The notes under the pieces were generated by a model. The model had not been told where the DNA came from, made no database searches, and saw nothing but the letters and a program-made list of their open reading frames with translations. A stretch of DNA of 64,000 nt. It comes from Chromobotia macracanthus. Taxonomy: Eukaryota > Chordata > Actinopteri > Cypriniformes > Botiidae. The DNA lies in contig JAZGTH010000072.1 in assembly GCA_036877525.1 (NCBI GenBank), positions 3,888,001 through 3,952,000 of the forward strand, read 5' to 3'. Position 1 is the stretch's first letter. Every line of letters begins with the position of its first letter. Shown here one piece after another: positions 51,721 to 64,000 of the stretch. Both the position numbers and the translations under genes were made by a program.

Positions 51721-51821
51721 TATGATGCTAATATGACCTCCAAGAACTGCTTTGGGAAATTGCGATTAATGCTGCACAAGGTTTCACAACAAGAAAAGAT
51801 GATGTTATGAACAAAATAAAC

Positions 51822-52096
51822 AGCGAACATTCTCTAATAGTTCTCTCAACGTTATCAAAACAGTTCTTGCAGTAACAGCAGCAGAACTTTTTAATGTTAA
51901 AAGTTTTTCTGATGTTGTTGGTGGAATGCTTATAAAACGTTACAGAATTTAAAAAATGCAATAATATTAATACAATATTTAAAAACCTGGACGTTTTGAA
52001 CGTTCTGTAAACAATAACTAATAACAAATGTAACATTTTTGTTACTTAATGGAAACGTTAAAGAAACATTCTTACAACCTAAAATTGTTAGCTGGG
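51822..52096 (-). mobile_element. CAGCTAACA-TIR element
   Basis: A reverse copy of about 275 bp with a good 5' terminus (cttacaacctaaaattgtta then gctggg). Confidence 0.82.
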
Positions 52097-53092
52097 TATG
52101 TGTACATTTGGTTTTACAATGTACATACAGGCAGGCAGGATATGCTGTGCACAGAACAGTACACTGTATTCAAAGCAGCACTGCAGTCTGAACACAGCAT
52201 GAGCACTGAACTGACCTGAGAGAGATAAATCACCTGTCCTGCTCAATCACATTTAACTCTGTGCAATTAAATTCACTCTTCCAGGAGAAATCATGCACTT
52301 ATTCAATTCAGAAGACGAAGATGAACAATTGGGCGTCATGCCCTAATTCACAAAGTCTGTTTAACTCTGTTAAGCTGTCCGTTCACAGACAGCTGTTTTC
52401 CCAAAAGGGCTAACTCTTATTCACAGGTACAGTTAGTGCTGAGAACCGTGTGTTTCGTAATGTATTGGTTCATGTGTCTCTGTTCTGGAAAGTGCATTCA
52501 ATTCATTTCATCCTCAGCTGTATCTGAGTGTTTCAAGGCTGCTCTGATTGCTCTTCTGTCCGTCAACACGTCTGGCTGGCATCACAGCGCCCCCTACAGA
52601 CACTTCACTCAGCCAACGAACGGCTCACAGAAGCAAAACCTGTGCCAAAGGTAACACAAAGACAACGCATGTCTCAGCTTCAGCCTGAACGAGTCTGTTT
52701 CCAAGTAACTCCCATTCAAAGTGCCAAAACCACTGAGTGAAATGCCTTCGTTTCTCCATTGAAACTGCTGACTGAAAATGTCTGAAATATCTTGTGCCCT
52801 GAAGGAATTAGTGCTGGTTTGGTTAGTCAAGCGTCACAATTAAATGTGTGGCATTACTCATCTCACACAGAAATACATGATCTTTCTACAGGCATAAATC
52901 GTACAGAAGCTTAAACAGAGTAGCTTGTTGAGGAGGGTGTGCGATCAGATGGACTTTCACCCTGAGGACGATAAAAGTGACAAAAAAATCACCTAGACCT
53001 ACACTGAAGGACAGATTTAGTAACTAGAATATTATACAGACTTGGTTGTCGCCCTTTTGACTTGAGCAGTAAACAACCACCTATTGTAACAA

Positions 53093-53382
53093 CCCAGGTA
53101 ACAGGAAATGTTCTCAGATCATTTGCTAACAGTCTCTAACTGTGCTCTCAAACGTATCAAAAATGTTCTAACAGTAACATCGGCAGAACGTTTTTAATCA
53201 TTCTATATCAAATATCAAAAAAAGTTGTTAGTGAAATGTTTTAAAGATGTTACCAAAAAATGTTTGAATAACATTCTTAAATATCTAAAAATTGGATGTT
53301 TTGATGTTGACATTTTTAATGTTTCTGTTACTGAATGGAAGCGTTACGGAAACATTCTTACAACCTAAAACTTTCAGCTGGG
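53093..53382 (-). mobile_element. CAGCTAACA-TIR element
   Basis: A reverse near full-length copy, cccaggtaacagg to aaaactttcagctggg. Confidence 0.82.
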
Positions 53383-53858
53383 AAGCACCAAGTTCTAGGG
53401 TAGACCCCTTATGTTACTGCACATACATGCCTCTCAAGTGAAAATCCCACTAATAAACATAAAGAGAGAAGATCTTGAGTTAACTGACTAGCTGTTGATT
53501 TTGGTGGGTCTCTGTACTAGAGGAACATGGTCATAAATCTTGTGATATCACACTTAGCTCGAGAACAGAAGTTCCTGACACTTTTGGGCGTTTACGAACT
53601 TCAGGTTCTTCTGTTACCCTACGAGCCGTTTGTGACCGTTGAGGACCGTGTCTTTATAGCGCAGCTGTGGAGGATATGGACACATGAAGCATCCTTCCCT
53701 AAACCTCTGATGAGAAACACAAGGAAACAGGAAGTGGGAGTGAGACTGGACACACGGCCATCTGCGTTAGATTGCTGCCTTTCAGGAACTCCTGGAAGGG
53801 AAATGATGCATTTGAGAATGTTACCACATGACATAAACACTGTTCAACGTGTCTGTAT

Positions 53859-54232
53859 TTAAAGCTGCAGTCCATACCTTTTAATGCCTAAAACTTAACA
53901 AAAATCAGTTACTGAACCACTACATAAAAGATCTGTGTTCAAAACTTCTTACCCTAAACTGATTTGCAACGATATATTTATAATCATGGTTTTTAAATCA
54001 AGGAGTCTGGTCTGATTTTTTGGGAAATGTCAGTCTGTAAACAAAATGAAGAAGATCCGGCTACTATATCACATGTCCAGTACTGAAGATGGTGCAGCGT
54101 TTGTAGATTGTTCATACAGCAGTTGTTTAGAATTAAAACTTGTCATCCACATTAAGAAAGTGACTCCAAGTATTTTTGTTTCAATTTATGTTTCAAACAG
54201 AAATGGAAGTAGAGAGGCAAAGTTACGGAGTG
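53859..54232 (+). mobile_element. AGCTGCAAT-TIR (TTAA-type) element, long form
   Basis: Begins ttaaagctgcagtccatacc, includes agaagatccggctacta, and ends gaggcaaagttacgg with the right terminus degraded. Confidence 0.78.
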
Positions 54233-54239
54233 ATCTCTT

Positions 54240-54352
54240 TGAAAGAACTTGCAGTGCAATCAAGCTATACGTTGTCAATATGCGTGCTTCCTGAGATCGA
54301 ACCCATGACTTTTGTGCTGCTTACACAACACTCTACCAATTGAGCTGCTCAG
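54240..54352 (-). mobile_element. tRNA-derived SINE, head portion
   Basis: On the minus strand there is an A box agctcaattggtagag and a B box gggttcgatctc, followed by the start of a degraded tail. Confidence 0.65.
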
Positions 54353-54699
54353 AATCGTTCACAAGCCCATGAACCTGTACTGAGAAAGTAAACAGGGCCA
54401 ACTTTGATTTCACGACTTTGAAAAGAGGTTTGAAACCAGATCACATTTACTACCAGCACATCTGTGCAGATGAACAGTTTCAGACACCAGCAGGCTGTAA
54501 CGTTCATTCTGCTAAAGCAGCTCTCAAGTTAAAAAGCCGCAGCTGTGTAAACGTCCTTGACACAGTCCAGGTTCTGCTTCAGTATATTGTTTAAAAGCAA
54601 ACACTAATTAATAGTTACTCACACTGGAGGAAACTGGGCCAAACCCTTGATGCTTTTCAGCCGATGCTTTTCTACACAACGCTGCAATGAAAGCAAAAC

Positions 54700-55038
54700 C
54701 CCAGCCAACAATGTTAGGTTGTAAGATCGTTTCCATAGTGTTTCCATTAAGTAACAAAAGCATTCAAAAGGGTTATTTGGAAAGTTTTTGGAACGTTCAA
54801 AATGTCCAGTTCATAAACGTTTTATTAACGTTATTGCTCTAAGAACAATATTCAAACATTTTTAATTTGTGTAACATTTTGAAAACGTTTCACTAACTAC
54901 TTAGAACCAACACTTTTGATATGATATATAATGTTAAAGAAACGTTGTATTAAGGTTACTGCAAGAACATTTTTGATAACTTTGAGAGAACTTTTAGAGA
55001 ATGTCAGCCAATGTTCCGAGAATGTTCCCTATTAGCTG
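54700..55038 (+). mobile_element. CAGCTAACA-TIR element, full length
   Basis: About 339 bp from cccagccaacaatgttagg to gttccctattagctga, with all internal landmarks. Confidence 0.86.
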
Positions 55039-56009
55039 AGAAAGCTCTAGCGGAAGATGCTGGGCTCCAGTTTGAGCATGTTAACATCACAGGAAATCCA
55101 GTGACATTGTGCTGCTGATTACTGTGTTCTGTAATGACAGGCCCGAAACCAAAGCTACAATTAGCATCATGCCCTTTGAAGTGCCCTTTGGGTGCAGCAT
55201 ACTACTGAGAGTTTCATCAGGCCCTGCATCTGTTGTTGTTGGCTATCTGTAGGGTTTGGCTTGTTTTTGGAGTGTCTGAGGACATGAAAGTTACTTAAAA
55301 TAGAATTCCTACTTTATTCCCACTCATTTGACCAAGCGGGGGAGTGTTTTCTTCCCCACTGGCCCAAATCTGTGGTTCTTTATGTCGAGGCGTTTAAAGC
55401 ACAATCAGGGAACTGAATCTCGACTGAGGTTAAACAGGAAGTCAAAGATCAGCAGAAGCAAAAACACGAAGATGAGGAGAGAAAATTGGTAACACTTTAC
55501 AACGAGATTCATTTAGTTGGATGTTAGATAATGCAAAAGCCAAAGAACATTAACGTAATAGTTTAATAACATCAGCTAATGTAGTAGCATAAAATGAGTT
55601 TAAATGATATCATCAAAACTGTTTTATAAAACATCTTTGGGATGCTATAATAAGCTCTTGAGAGCTGATCTGTGGGTGGAGGGTCTGGGAAATAACATGT
55701 GAATAACTTACAAATGGCGAGCAGTCTGTGTCAGGGCTGTGGGCGCTCACATGGCCAGTGAAATGACATTATGAGCTGCGGATATCGCTGTAAACTCTGG
55801 CTGATCAGTGCTGGGTGTGAAGGACACAGACAGTGACTAACCAGTGTGAAGTGGTGAAGTGACACTAAATCGGCACAAATAGACACTCTTCCTCCATGTG
55901 TGACAGAGGACTGCTGACCAGCACCCTGCAAACTTCCCTCAACAAACACTTTCTTAATAGGTGTGATACTGCAGTCTAAATAAAAGCGTAAAGAGCTAAT
56001 AATAATATA

Positions 56010-56215
56010 GCAACAAAAACATTAAAAATGTTATATGTCCAGTTTTGTAGACATTGTATTAACGCTATTGGTTGGTTACACAAACGTTAATCAAACTTTT
56101 TAATTCTGTAACGTTTTTAAAATATTCACTAACAACTTATGAATAACATTACTGACATACATGACATACAACATTTAAACAAGTTCTACTAAAGTTACTG
56201 CAAGAACAGTAAACC
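56010..56215 (+). mobile_element. CAGCTAACA-TIR element, interior
   Basis: An interior segment with acaaaaacattaaaaatg, gtagacattgtattaacg and ttactgcaagaac; both ends are missing. Confidence 0.75.
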
Positions 56216-56632
56216 CAGCAGAAAATAAAGAACTTCATTGAATACCTAAATAGTCGTTTAAACAGTGAAATAGAGATTTAACCTGTGAGGGAGGAGCTCT
56301 TACAGAAAGCCCCGCCCACTGAACGGATCTGTGGTTTACGTCAGGCTCTGATGGAAACGCTGATAGAAACGTGTTTTCATGCCAGTGTGTAATCTGTCTT
56401 TTAAAGCTGCAGATACTATAAACAGCCTCCAGTTACTGGCCAACGATAAACAAAATGCTTTTCTTCTGTTTCTCCAGGCAGACATGTGAGCTGGAGTTTC
56501 AGGCACAGTTCAGTCGAGGTCATGTGAAAGTTCTCTGTGCCAATTCAAAAGAACCTGTTAGATCTTAAGATCATCATGTAGGCAACTGTATCACTGTATC
56601 ACAACAATATCACTGTTCTAGATTTAGATCTA

Positions 56633-56784
56633 GATGTATTAATGCTGTTGCCTGGGAATATGACATTGTTCAACCTTTTCTAATTCTGTAACAATTGTAA
56701 AACGTTCCACTAACAACTTAAGATTACATTTTTTGATGATATATAACATGATGATCTGATCTGAGAACGTTCCCTGTTAGCCGG
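56633..56784 (+). mobile_element. CAGCTAACA-TIR element, 3' portion
   Basis: The 3' portion with an internal deletion, ending gagaacgttccctgttagcc then gg. Confidence 0.78.
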
Positions 56785-58156
56785 ATCAGATGTTTCTTCA
56801 AACGTCACATCTCAGCAACGTCTCCATTTGTACTTGTGAAAGATCTCAACATAAACTAAAACATTTCCTCATCAAATTTATCCAAGAACAAATAGTCTGA
56901 GCTATGCTGTCCACATTCATCTCACATCTTTTACTGTCTCTAAACAATCGCCTTGTCTGTTTGCATTTCGTGTCAGACATTTGAACAGAAACATCAGAAA
57001 CAAAGTTGATACCAAAATGAGTCAGCTCCCAAGCTATGACTTGAGCTTCCAAGCTTGAGGTAAGCAACAAACGTGCTAGCACAGTTCTCTGATATTCAAA
57101 ATGCACGTTTCTACAACAATGCCGCAAACAGACGATTAACATTCACGCCTTCCCTCCTGCTGCCAAACCTACAGTGAGTTAACGCAGTGATTTACCGCGG
57201 TGAACAGAGCAGCAGCTGTGTCTAAGCGGGGCAGAACAGTCCCTGGAGGCTGTGAATCTCACCCATTAGTTGTGCTGGGTCACGTGGCGGCATTCTGCGC
57301 CCTCAGAGCTCACAGTAATGACTGCTTCAGATAACAGAAGCATTCACATGAGAAATGAAGACACACAGAATGAATAGATGCCCTCAGCGAAGCGCCAATG
57401 AAAGAGACAACTCAGTATTGTTTTATACAAAATAACCATAAAAGATTCGAATTAGGATTTTTCAGCGTTATCTGGGCCGGGAACCGTTGTGACAGTCACG
57501 TTTTTGGCAGCAGAGGACAAAAAGGGGCTCAAAGATAAATGAAGGCCTCAAGCAACAAAGAGAATGTCTGTGGTCTTAATTCAACATGATTGTAAGATAT
57601 GATCATCTATCTAAAAGATATGAGATCACACAAAAACATCCCCTTCCTTTCTACAGATTCTAGAAATGTTTCACGATTAGCCATCGCTTCTTCAGTGGAC
57701 TCAGTGGAGACGTTTCTTTTTAAAGTATCAACATTGTCTCAGATGTTTCTCCTAAAATCTCCTGAAAAAGAGAAATAATAAACACAAACGAGACAATCGA
57801 TAAAATTTAAAAATAATTTCAGTTTGGATTTAAGTCACTTACAGATAAATCTGTTCTAACTAAAAGAGTGAGACACACGTGAGATTACTGGGATGGTTCT
57901 CTCTGGGAGAAGCTGGAGAAAATTGTCCTGAAACACATGATCTCATGGTGGCTGAACAGTTTTATTAACATGAAAATGATCTGTGATTGTGTATTGACTG
58001 ATGTACAAAACATTCAGCTGAAGATTTTCAAAGACAGTCTTATGTTGAAATGCTTCCTCTTTTGTCAAGCAAAAGCCGTTGCCCTAGAAACGTACATTAA
58101 GTGATTTTTAAGGACCCTGAATGTCTGCATCTCTCAGTGATTGCAGATCCTTTACT

Positions 58157-58731
58157 GGTGTGTGTGTGTGTGTGTTTGGTTTGTGTGTGGTGTGTATTTA
58201 ATGTGTGTGTGTGTGTGGTGTGTATTTAATGTGTGTGTTTGGTGTGTGTGTGGTGTGTATTTAATGTGTGTGTGTGTGTGTGTGTGTGGTGTGTATTTAA
58301 TGTGTGTGTTTGGTGTGTGTGTGGTGTGTATTTAATGTGTGTGTGTGGTGTGTGTGTGTGTTTGTTTGGTGTGTGTGTGGTGTGTATTTATTGTGTGTGT
58401 TTAATGTGTGTGTGTATTTAATGTGTGGTGTGTATTTAATGTGTGTGTGGTGTGTTGTGTGTGTGTGTTTGGTGTGTGTGTGGTGTGTATTTAATGTGTG
58501 TGTGGTGTGTATTTAATGTTTGTGTGTGTGTGGTGTGTATTTAATGTGTGTGTTTGGTGTGTGTGTGGTGTGTATTTAATGTGTGTGTGTGTGTGGTGTG
58601 TATTTAATGTGTGTGTTTGGTGTGTGTGTGGTGTGTATTTAATGTGTGTGTGTGTGGTGTGTATTTAATGTGTGTGTTTGGTGTGTGTGTGTGGTGTGTA
58701 TGTAATGTGTGTAGTGTGTGTGTGTGTGTTT

Positions 58732-58769
<38 letters not shown>

Positions 58770-59178
58770 GTGTGTGTGTGGTGTGTATTTATTGTGTGTG
58801 TTTAATGTGTGTGTGTATTTAATGTGTGGTGTGTGTGGTGTGTATTTAATATGTGTGTGGTGTGTTGTGTGTGTGTGTTTGGTGTGTGTGTGGTGTGTAT
58901 TTAATGTGTGTTTGTGTGTGTGTGGTGTGTATTTAATGTGTGTGTGGTGTGTGTGGTGTGTATTTAATGTGTGTGTGTTTGGTGTGTGTGTGGTGTGTAT
59001 TTAATGTGTGTGTGTGGTGTGTATTTAATGTGTGTGTGTGGTGTGTATTTAATGTGTGTGTGTGGTGTGTATTTAATGTGTGTGTGTTTGGTGTGTGTGT
59101 GGTGTGTATTTAATGTGTGTGTGTGGTGTGTATTTAATGTGTGTGTGTGTGGTGTGTATTTAATGTGTGTGTGTGTGT
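58157..59178. repeat. GT-rich minisatellite, about 1 kb
   Basis: About 25 repeats of gtgtgtatttaatgtgtgtg with variable GT runs and ggt or gtttggtg joints, partly arranged in higher-order blocks. The Cys/Val-rich and His/Thr-rich frames are artefacts. Confidence 0.98.
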
Positions 59179-59651
59179 CTTCATACATATGAAGGGGCAG
59201 GTATGTGGGTTTGGTCTGTTGGGTGGACACTCTGGCTGTGCTTGTTTCCTGTAGGGAGTCTGTTCTGTGGATTGCCAGCTAATTTTCTCACCTTACTTTC
59301 ATTTGACTTGCCAGAATGGAATGCGAGGGCAGGGTGTGCCGCCCACCCTCCAGCACACAGATGAAAGAAGATGAGAGGAAGAGTGTGTCCGTGTGTGCGC
59401 AGGGGAGGCTTAAGAAAACAAAACCCCAAACAAACGGCAGGCTAAATACACAAACTCACTCCTGCCTCCACCTTGTAGGTCACACAGTTCTTTCTCAAGG
59501 CATGTTTTTCTGTAGATAAGACACTTCATCTAAGCAGGGCGATGCCAAGAAAATCAGCAGAAGAGCTGCAGCTAAATTACTTTTTCAGATGTACAATACA
59601 TCCAGGTTTTTGACTCAACCTCCCTCAACAAACTTTGGCCAGTTATAACGA

Positions 59652-59895
59652 CCCAACTAACAGGCAACAACCTCAGAATGTTGCCCAACATTCTCTTAAA
59701 GTTCTTTCAAAGTTCTCAAAAACGTTCTTGCAGTAACATCAGTAGAACGCTTTTATATAAACGTTATATATCATGTGTATCAAAAATGTTATTCTTAAAA
59801 TTACTAGATTAATGTTAATACAATATCTACAGACACGTTTGAACGTTCCTACAACATTCAAAATATGTTCTAACAACCTTAAATTGTTAGCTGGG
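59652..59895 (-). mobile_element. CAGCTAACA-TIR element
   Basis: A reverse copy with both ends, cccaactaacaggc and aaattgttagctggg. Confidence 0.85.
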
Positions 59896-60312
59896 GAGGG
59901 TTGGACACATATTTGGCTTCAGTTTTTTACATCTAAAGAATTCCCTTCAACATTCCAAGTTTCTAAATGAAGCAAACCACTTTCCGAAAACACACGGACG
60001 TACTGCAGACTCCATGCACTTTTGTCAAGAAGGGACAGGCTGCTATTATGAGCAGAAAAAACAGGTAAAGGAATGGAATGCATATTCCACAGAATTACTT
60101 TTCACCTTTTCACACGTGAAGCTGATATGATGAAAGAAACTAAGAAACGTGTCTGAACCAGCATCTCCCAGAACTGAACCCAATCGCAACAGCAATAAAC
60201 AGTTGAGAATTTGCAACAATTGACAAACAACACCAAAAAATGTAAGTGCAAAATCATTTGAAAACCGTGTTGAACAGAATGACTATTAGACAGGGTGCAC
60301 TTTACCGAAACA

Positions 60313-60460
60313 GTTAAAGGCAGGGTGAGCCATTTTTTTTCCAGAAACATGTTGTTATGCTAATTGAAAGTCTCTTCACATCCTGATAGCAATCACTAAG
60401 TGAGGTGGTATAAATATATTTATATAAATATATATCTTCTGTGCATAAAATGTTCATCCA
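60313..60460 (+). mobile_element. AGGCAGGG-TIR (TTAA-type) element, 5' portion
   Basis: Begins ttaaaggcagggtgagcc and shares ttgaaagtctcttcacatcc with the copy in rab3c intron 2. It is cut short by the adjoining foldback. Confidence 0.65.
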
Positions 60461-60463
60461 CAC

Positions 60464-60628
60464 ACTCTAAAAATGCTGGGCTATTTTAACCTATGGTTGG
60501 GTAAAAATGGACAAACCCAACCACTGTTAAATTTATGTATAATTTTCTATAGGTTAATTTAACCCAATGGTTGGGTTTGTCCATTTTGACCCAATATGAG
60601 CTGAAACAACCCAACATTTTTCAAGAGT
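60464..60628. mobile_element. Palindromic foldback MITE
   Basis: A near-palindrome of about 165 bp. The outer ends are actctaaaaatgctggg and cccaacatttttcaagagt; the inner arms are aaaaatggacaaacccaacc and ggttgggtttgtccatttt. Confidence 0.85.
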
Positions 60629-61436
60629 TAATTGTAAAAGGTAAATCTTAACGCTTTATTCCTTTGTTTTAGCAATTTGCACTGTTGCATTGACAATATG
60701 TGAAATTTATATACAAAGCAGCAAATTACCTTCTCACGCCACACTGAAATATTAATAATTTTAGAGCTTTTTAAATAGATATAATAGAGTAGACATAATA
60801 GAATAACTAGATACCCTAAACCTAAATCATTTTATCAGGTACGTTTTGAAACATATTCTGTTGTAATATTTTTGACCGACATGTTAAGATACACAAGTTA
60901 AACACCCGGGACTGCACAAACCTAACAACATGAGGAAATGAGGGGTCTCCAAACATTAGTGCCCTACGTAGACAGCACTGACTCTCGTGACAGGCTGCCA
61001 TGGATGACAGACATCCTTTTCCTGTCTTATCTATCGGTAAACTGCACACTACCCTTCTCTAAAGACGTCACAGTGTGCCCTGCACTTATAGGGGTGTGTC
61101 CTACCGTGGCCAATCAGAGAGCAGAGCAGCAACAGTAAATGACAATAACAGTCTTGTTAAAATTAGATTTAAGAGAGTCTAAACTGATAGCCAGACAAAA
61201 TAATGTAATGTTATCTGTGTGTGTGTGTGTGTAATACAGGACACACTGTATCTCTATGGTTTGTGGCTTCCTGTGGGTGAAGATTTCTCAGGTTAATCAA
61301 TTTTCTTTCATTCCCCTAAATCATTTTTTCTCCTGCATGTATTTCCTTCTCGTAAGCATGATTGAAAAATCAGATAAACACGTGTTGCAAAATTCTGGTT
61401 CCCGCACAGATTATTTTTCAATCTACAGAAACCTTT

Positions 61437-61716
61437 CCCAGTGGACAATTTAAGGTTGTAAGAACATTTCCATTAAGAATTTTGAAAAGTTTTAAGAGTG
61501 TCCAAAATGTCCAGTTTTTTAGACATTGTATTAACGTTATTGCTTGGGTGGAAGAACATTTTTTAATTCTGTAACATTTCTAAAACGTTTCACTAACAAC
61601 GTCAGAATAATGTTTTTGATATATAGATATATAAGGTTAAAGAAAGTTCTTCTAATTTTAATGTTTAACTATGAAATGTTAGCCAATGTTCTGAAAATGT
61701 TCCCTGTTGAGCTGGG
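61437..61716 (+). mobile_element. CAGCTAACA-TIR element
   Basis: A complete, diverged copy from cccagtggacaatttaagg to gttccctgttgagctggg. Confidence 0.83.
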
Positions 61717-62809
61717 CTACAACAATCAGCTACAGCCAGTGTTTCTCGAAACCCTTTTTCTAACAGGGGAACATTTTTATAGCCCTCCAAGTCATTTCCT
61801 CTGCAAAACATGTGTTTCTCTAATCATCCAGTCACATATAGTTTTTGGGTTCAAGGATGTGACAGCCCATTCCACTGTTTAGTCATTAGCTGAGTGAGGC
61901 TAATTCAGTGCTGTGCAGAAAATGCTGCAGAAAAGCATTAATGTCTTTCTTTTGTGCTCAGGCATAAATGAGATTATATCCTTAAAGTCACCGTCGCATT
62001 TCTGTGAACGCGTGAGTCACAGTGTTTGCATGAGAAGCAGCTAAACATACGCGTTAAATAATTCACAGTCAGATCACACGCTGTATACCTGCAGAGGTAC
62101 AAACACACAAAACCAAAGAGAAGATAAAACAGGGCAAAGTGAGATTAAACATGACAATTTTATATTATAAAATAGATAGATTATGAAAATGCACGTGGTG
62201 TCAGGACATTGTTTTATCTATGATATTCTATGATATTCTCATTTCCAGTTACAATCCATCCTTCAAAATAAGTCTACAGGATTGTTTTATTCACATCCGG
62301 TTTATGTGTCCAACAGCAGCCCCCAAGGCCTCTTGTGGCTTACTGCCTCAATATAACACATCATAAAGTTTCCACAAAGCACTTCTGGTTACCTATGGTG
62401 AAGACAATATGTAACTGCAGAGTTGGCAAGAATGCTTGAAAAAGTATCCCGGGGAAAATCTCTCTTTATCTTTTGTATTTTTTATGGCTTTCTTGGCAAA
62501 AGAAAGATGACAGTACCAGCTGTGTGGTTGGCACTGCATGACTGCGATACTTGGCTGGGAAGTAGGAAGTGCTTTTGAGTGGGTGAGGACGTGAAGGTGC
62601 TGGGGTTAAGTAAGAGGGCGGGGGCATCCTGAAAGGCCCACAGTGTGTTAAGAGCTCACCAAGGAGAACTCTGGGGGGAAAGGCAAAAAAGGAAGGTGGG
62701 GGCTTCCTACCGGAGAGCAAAGCTGGAGAACAATACTGTGAAACCCAGCCAACACCCCGCGTCCAAAGCCTTCCCACCAAATCAGGTTTCTACAATCCTC
62801 TCAGGATGC

Positions 62810-63006
62810 CCCAGCTAACAATTGTAGCTTGTAAGAATGTTTCCCTAACGTTTCCATTAAGTAACAAAAACATTAATAATGTTATTTTGAATGTTATAGG
62901 AATGTTCAAAATGTCCAGTTTTTAAAAAATTGTTGCTTCATTATACAATTTACAACAAGAATAAGAATGTTGGCCAACATTCGGAGAACGTTCTCTGTTA
63001 GCTGGG
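62810..63006 (+). mobile_element. CAGCTAACA-TIR element, internally deleted
   Basis: 197 bp with intact ends cccagctaacaattgtagc and gttctctgttagctggg. About 120 bp of interior is missing. Confidence 0.88.
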
Positions 63007-63624
63007 ACGCTGTACCTTCTGGGAGTAGATCATACATAAATCCTGAGTTAAGACGCCTCTAGCAACTCGGATCAGTGTAGAGGTGATGTCGCGTTCTTCA
63101 GAGCCGCTGTGACGACTGCAGGTTCTGTGAGGACACGAGGTAAACACTCAGGGCTTCACAGCTGACCTGTTAAGTCTCGCACTGAAACTGTGAACAAACT
63201 ACATACGTTCTAATTAAATGCATTTCATAAGCATACAGAAACACGTGCTGTAATGGGAAACGTGGAGAGAGTTCTCAGAGGCTGGAGAAGTCACTTCAAA
63301 GATTCAATTGCAATGTGCACTAGCTCATAAAGAAATGTCTGCTCAGTCAAGAATCTTACTGCTGCTCATACTTGAAGATCAGGGGTGAGAACAAACCTTA
63401 TATATTCAACTCTGGCATTTAATTGATCCTGGGACAACAGTAAAACCTCAAATAGTGTGGTTTGTTGAGAAAAAGTGTGCTGTAATTTTTAGAAGTCACT
63501 GGATTTACAATGTTTGCCTTGTAGATGATGAAACTGGTGAAAAACTCCAGACTTACACTGAAGGGTCACCTACCCTTACACCAGAGTCACCTACAGTACA
63601 GAGACTAGAATGTCAGAGAGGCTT

Positions 63625-63912
63625 CCCAGCTAACAGGAAATGTTGGCTAACATTCTCTAAACATTCTTTCAAGGTTATCAAAGAGCAATCTTTTGGTAAT
63701 TTTAGTAGAACTTCTTTTTTAACATTATATATACAACGTTATTCTTAAGTAGTTGTGGAATGTGTTAAAAACATTACACTATTAAAAATGTATGAATAGC
63801 GTTCCTATAACCAAGCAATAACGTTACAGCATCTAAAAAACATTTTAAACGTTTTGGTTACTTAATGAAAACATTAGGGAAACGTTATTACAACCTAAAA
63901 TTGTTAGTTGGG
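63625..63912 (-). mobile_element. CAGCTAACA-TIR element
   Basis: A reverse near full-length copy from cccagctaacaggaaatg to aaattgttagttggg. Confidence 0.87.
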
Positions 63913-64000
63913 TTTGGGAAAGGGTTTTGATCTATGCTAAAGTAAGCACAGGTCTGAATTAATGTCTGGCATAATGTTTGGATTATTTTACATTATGAAT

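Larger units (their letters stand above)
29581..64000. other. Gene-free region rich in transposon relics
   Basis: No exon that I can support occurs in these 34 kb. All open frames are short and either lie in repeats or have no recognisable protein. The region holds 20 copies of the CAGCTAACA family, four TTAA-type AGCTGCAAT copies, one AGGCAGGG copy, a palindromic foldback, SINEs and two large tandem arrays. Between these are stretches of unique sequence (for example 30.2-33.0, 36.2-37.1, 39.2-40.6, 41.0-42.4, 46.1-47.1, 50.9-51.7 and 57.0-58.1 kb) in which I see nothing specific. Confidence 0.7.

Noticed and set aside
58141..59230. Cys/Val-rich and His/Thr-rich frames
   Set aside because: They are translations of the GT minisatellite.
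62466..62780. 104-codon Pro/Ser-rich minus-strand frame
   Set aside because: No splice-site context or known domain could be seen, and the neighbouring sequence is MITE.

Overview
This window is vertebrate nuclear DNA. Its genes are split by GT-AG introns, the intergenic space is long, CpG-rich promoters are present, and there is much CA/GT simple repeat, tRNA-derived SINE and short inverted-repeat transposon sequence. The SINE tail and the abundant MITE families are of a kind I associate with teleost fish, most likely a cyprinid. That placement is an inference. I see no bacterial, viral or plasmid features and no CRISPR array.

Layout. (1) 1-5.1 kb: the last four coding exons and probable 3'UTR of a cAMP phosphodiesterase 4D gene (pde4d, +). 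(2) 5.1-10.6 kb: intergenic space between two convergent genes, with MITEs and probably the rab3c 3'UTR. (3) 10.6-20.7 kb: rab3c (-), five coding exons, including a 24-nt first coding exon not visible as an ORF, in a CpG-rich promoter at about 20.6-20.9 kb. (4) 22.0-23.2 kb: a five-exon FAM173-family lysine methyltransferase gene (antkmt/atpsckmt-like, +). (5) 24.75-29.6 kb: a complete 14-exon polo-like kinase 2 gene (plk2, +) with a TATA box, an AU-rich 3'UTR and a poly(A) signal. (6) 29.6-64 kb: no gene that I can support. This stretch is packed with transposon relics, above all one family with CAGCTAACA ends (20 of its 24 copies lie here), plus two large tandem arrays at 35 and 58 kb.

The order pde4d - rab3c - plk2 matches what I recall of human 5q11-q12 (PDE4D, RAB3C, PLK2), so this looks like an ancestral linkage block kept in compact form, with a FAM173-family gene between rab3c and plk2. 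The genes do not form a pathway: pde4d ends cAMP signals, rab3c acts in regulated exocytosis, the FAM173 product should methylate a mitochondrial lysine, and plk2 is an inducible kinase. I did not find a previously undescribed biological system. The most useful observations are the cryptic rab3c first exon, the divergent FAM173 gene, the short-leader TATA promoter and AU-rich tail of plk2, and the mobile-element families.
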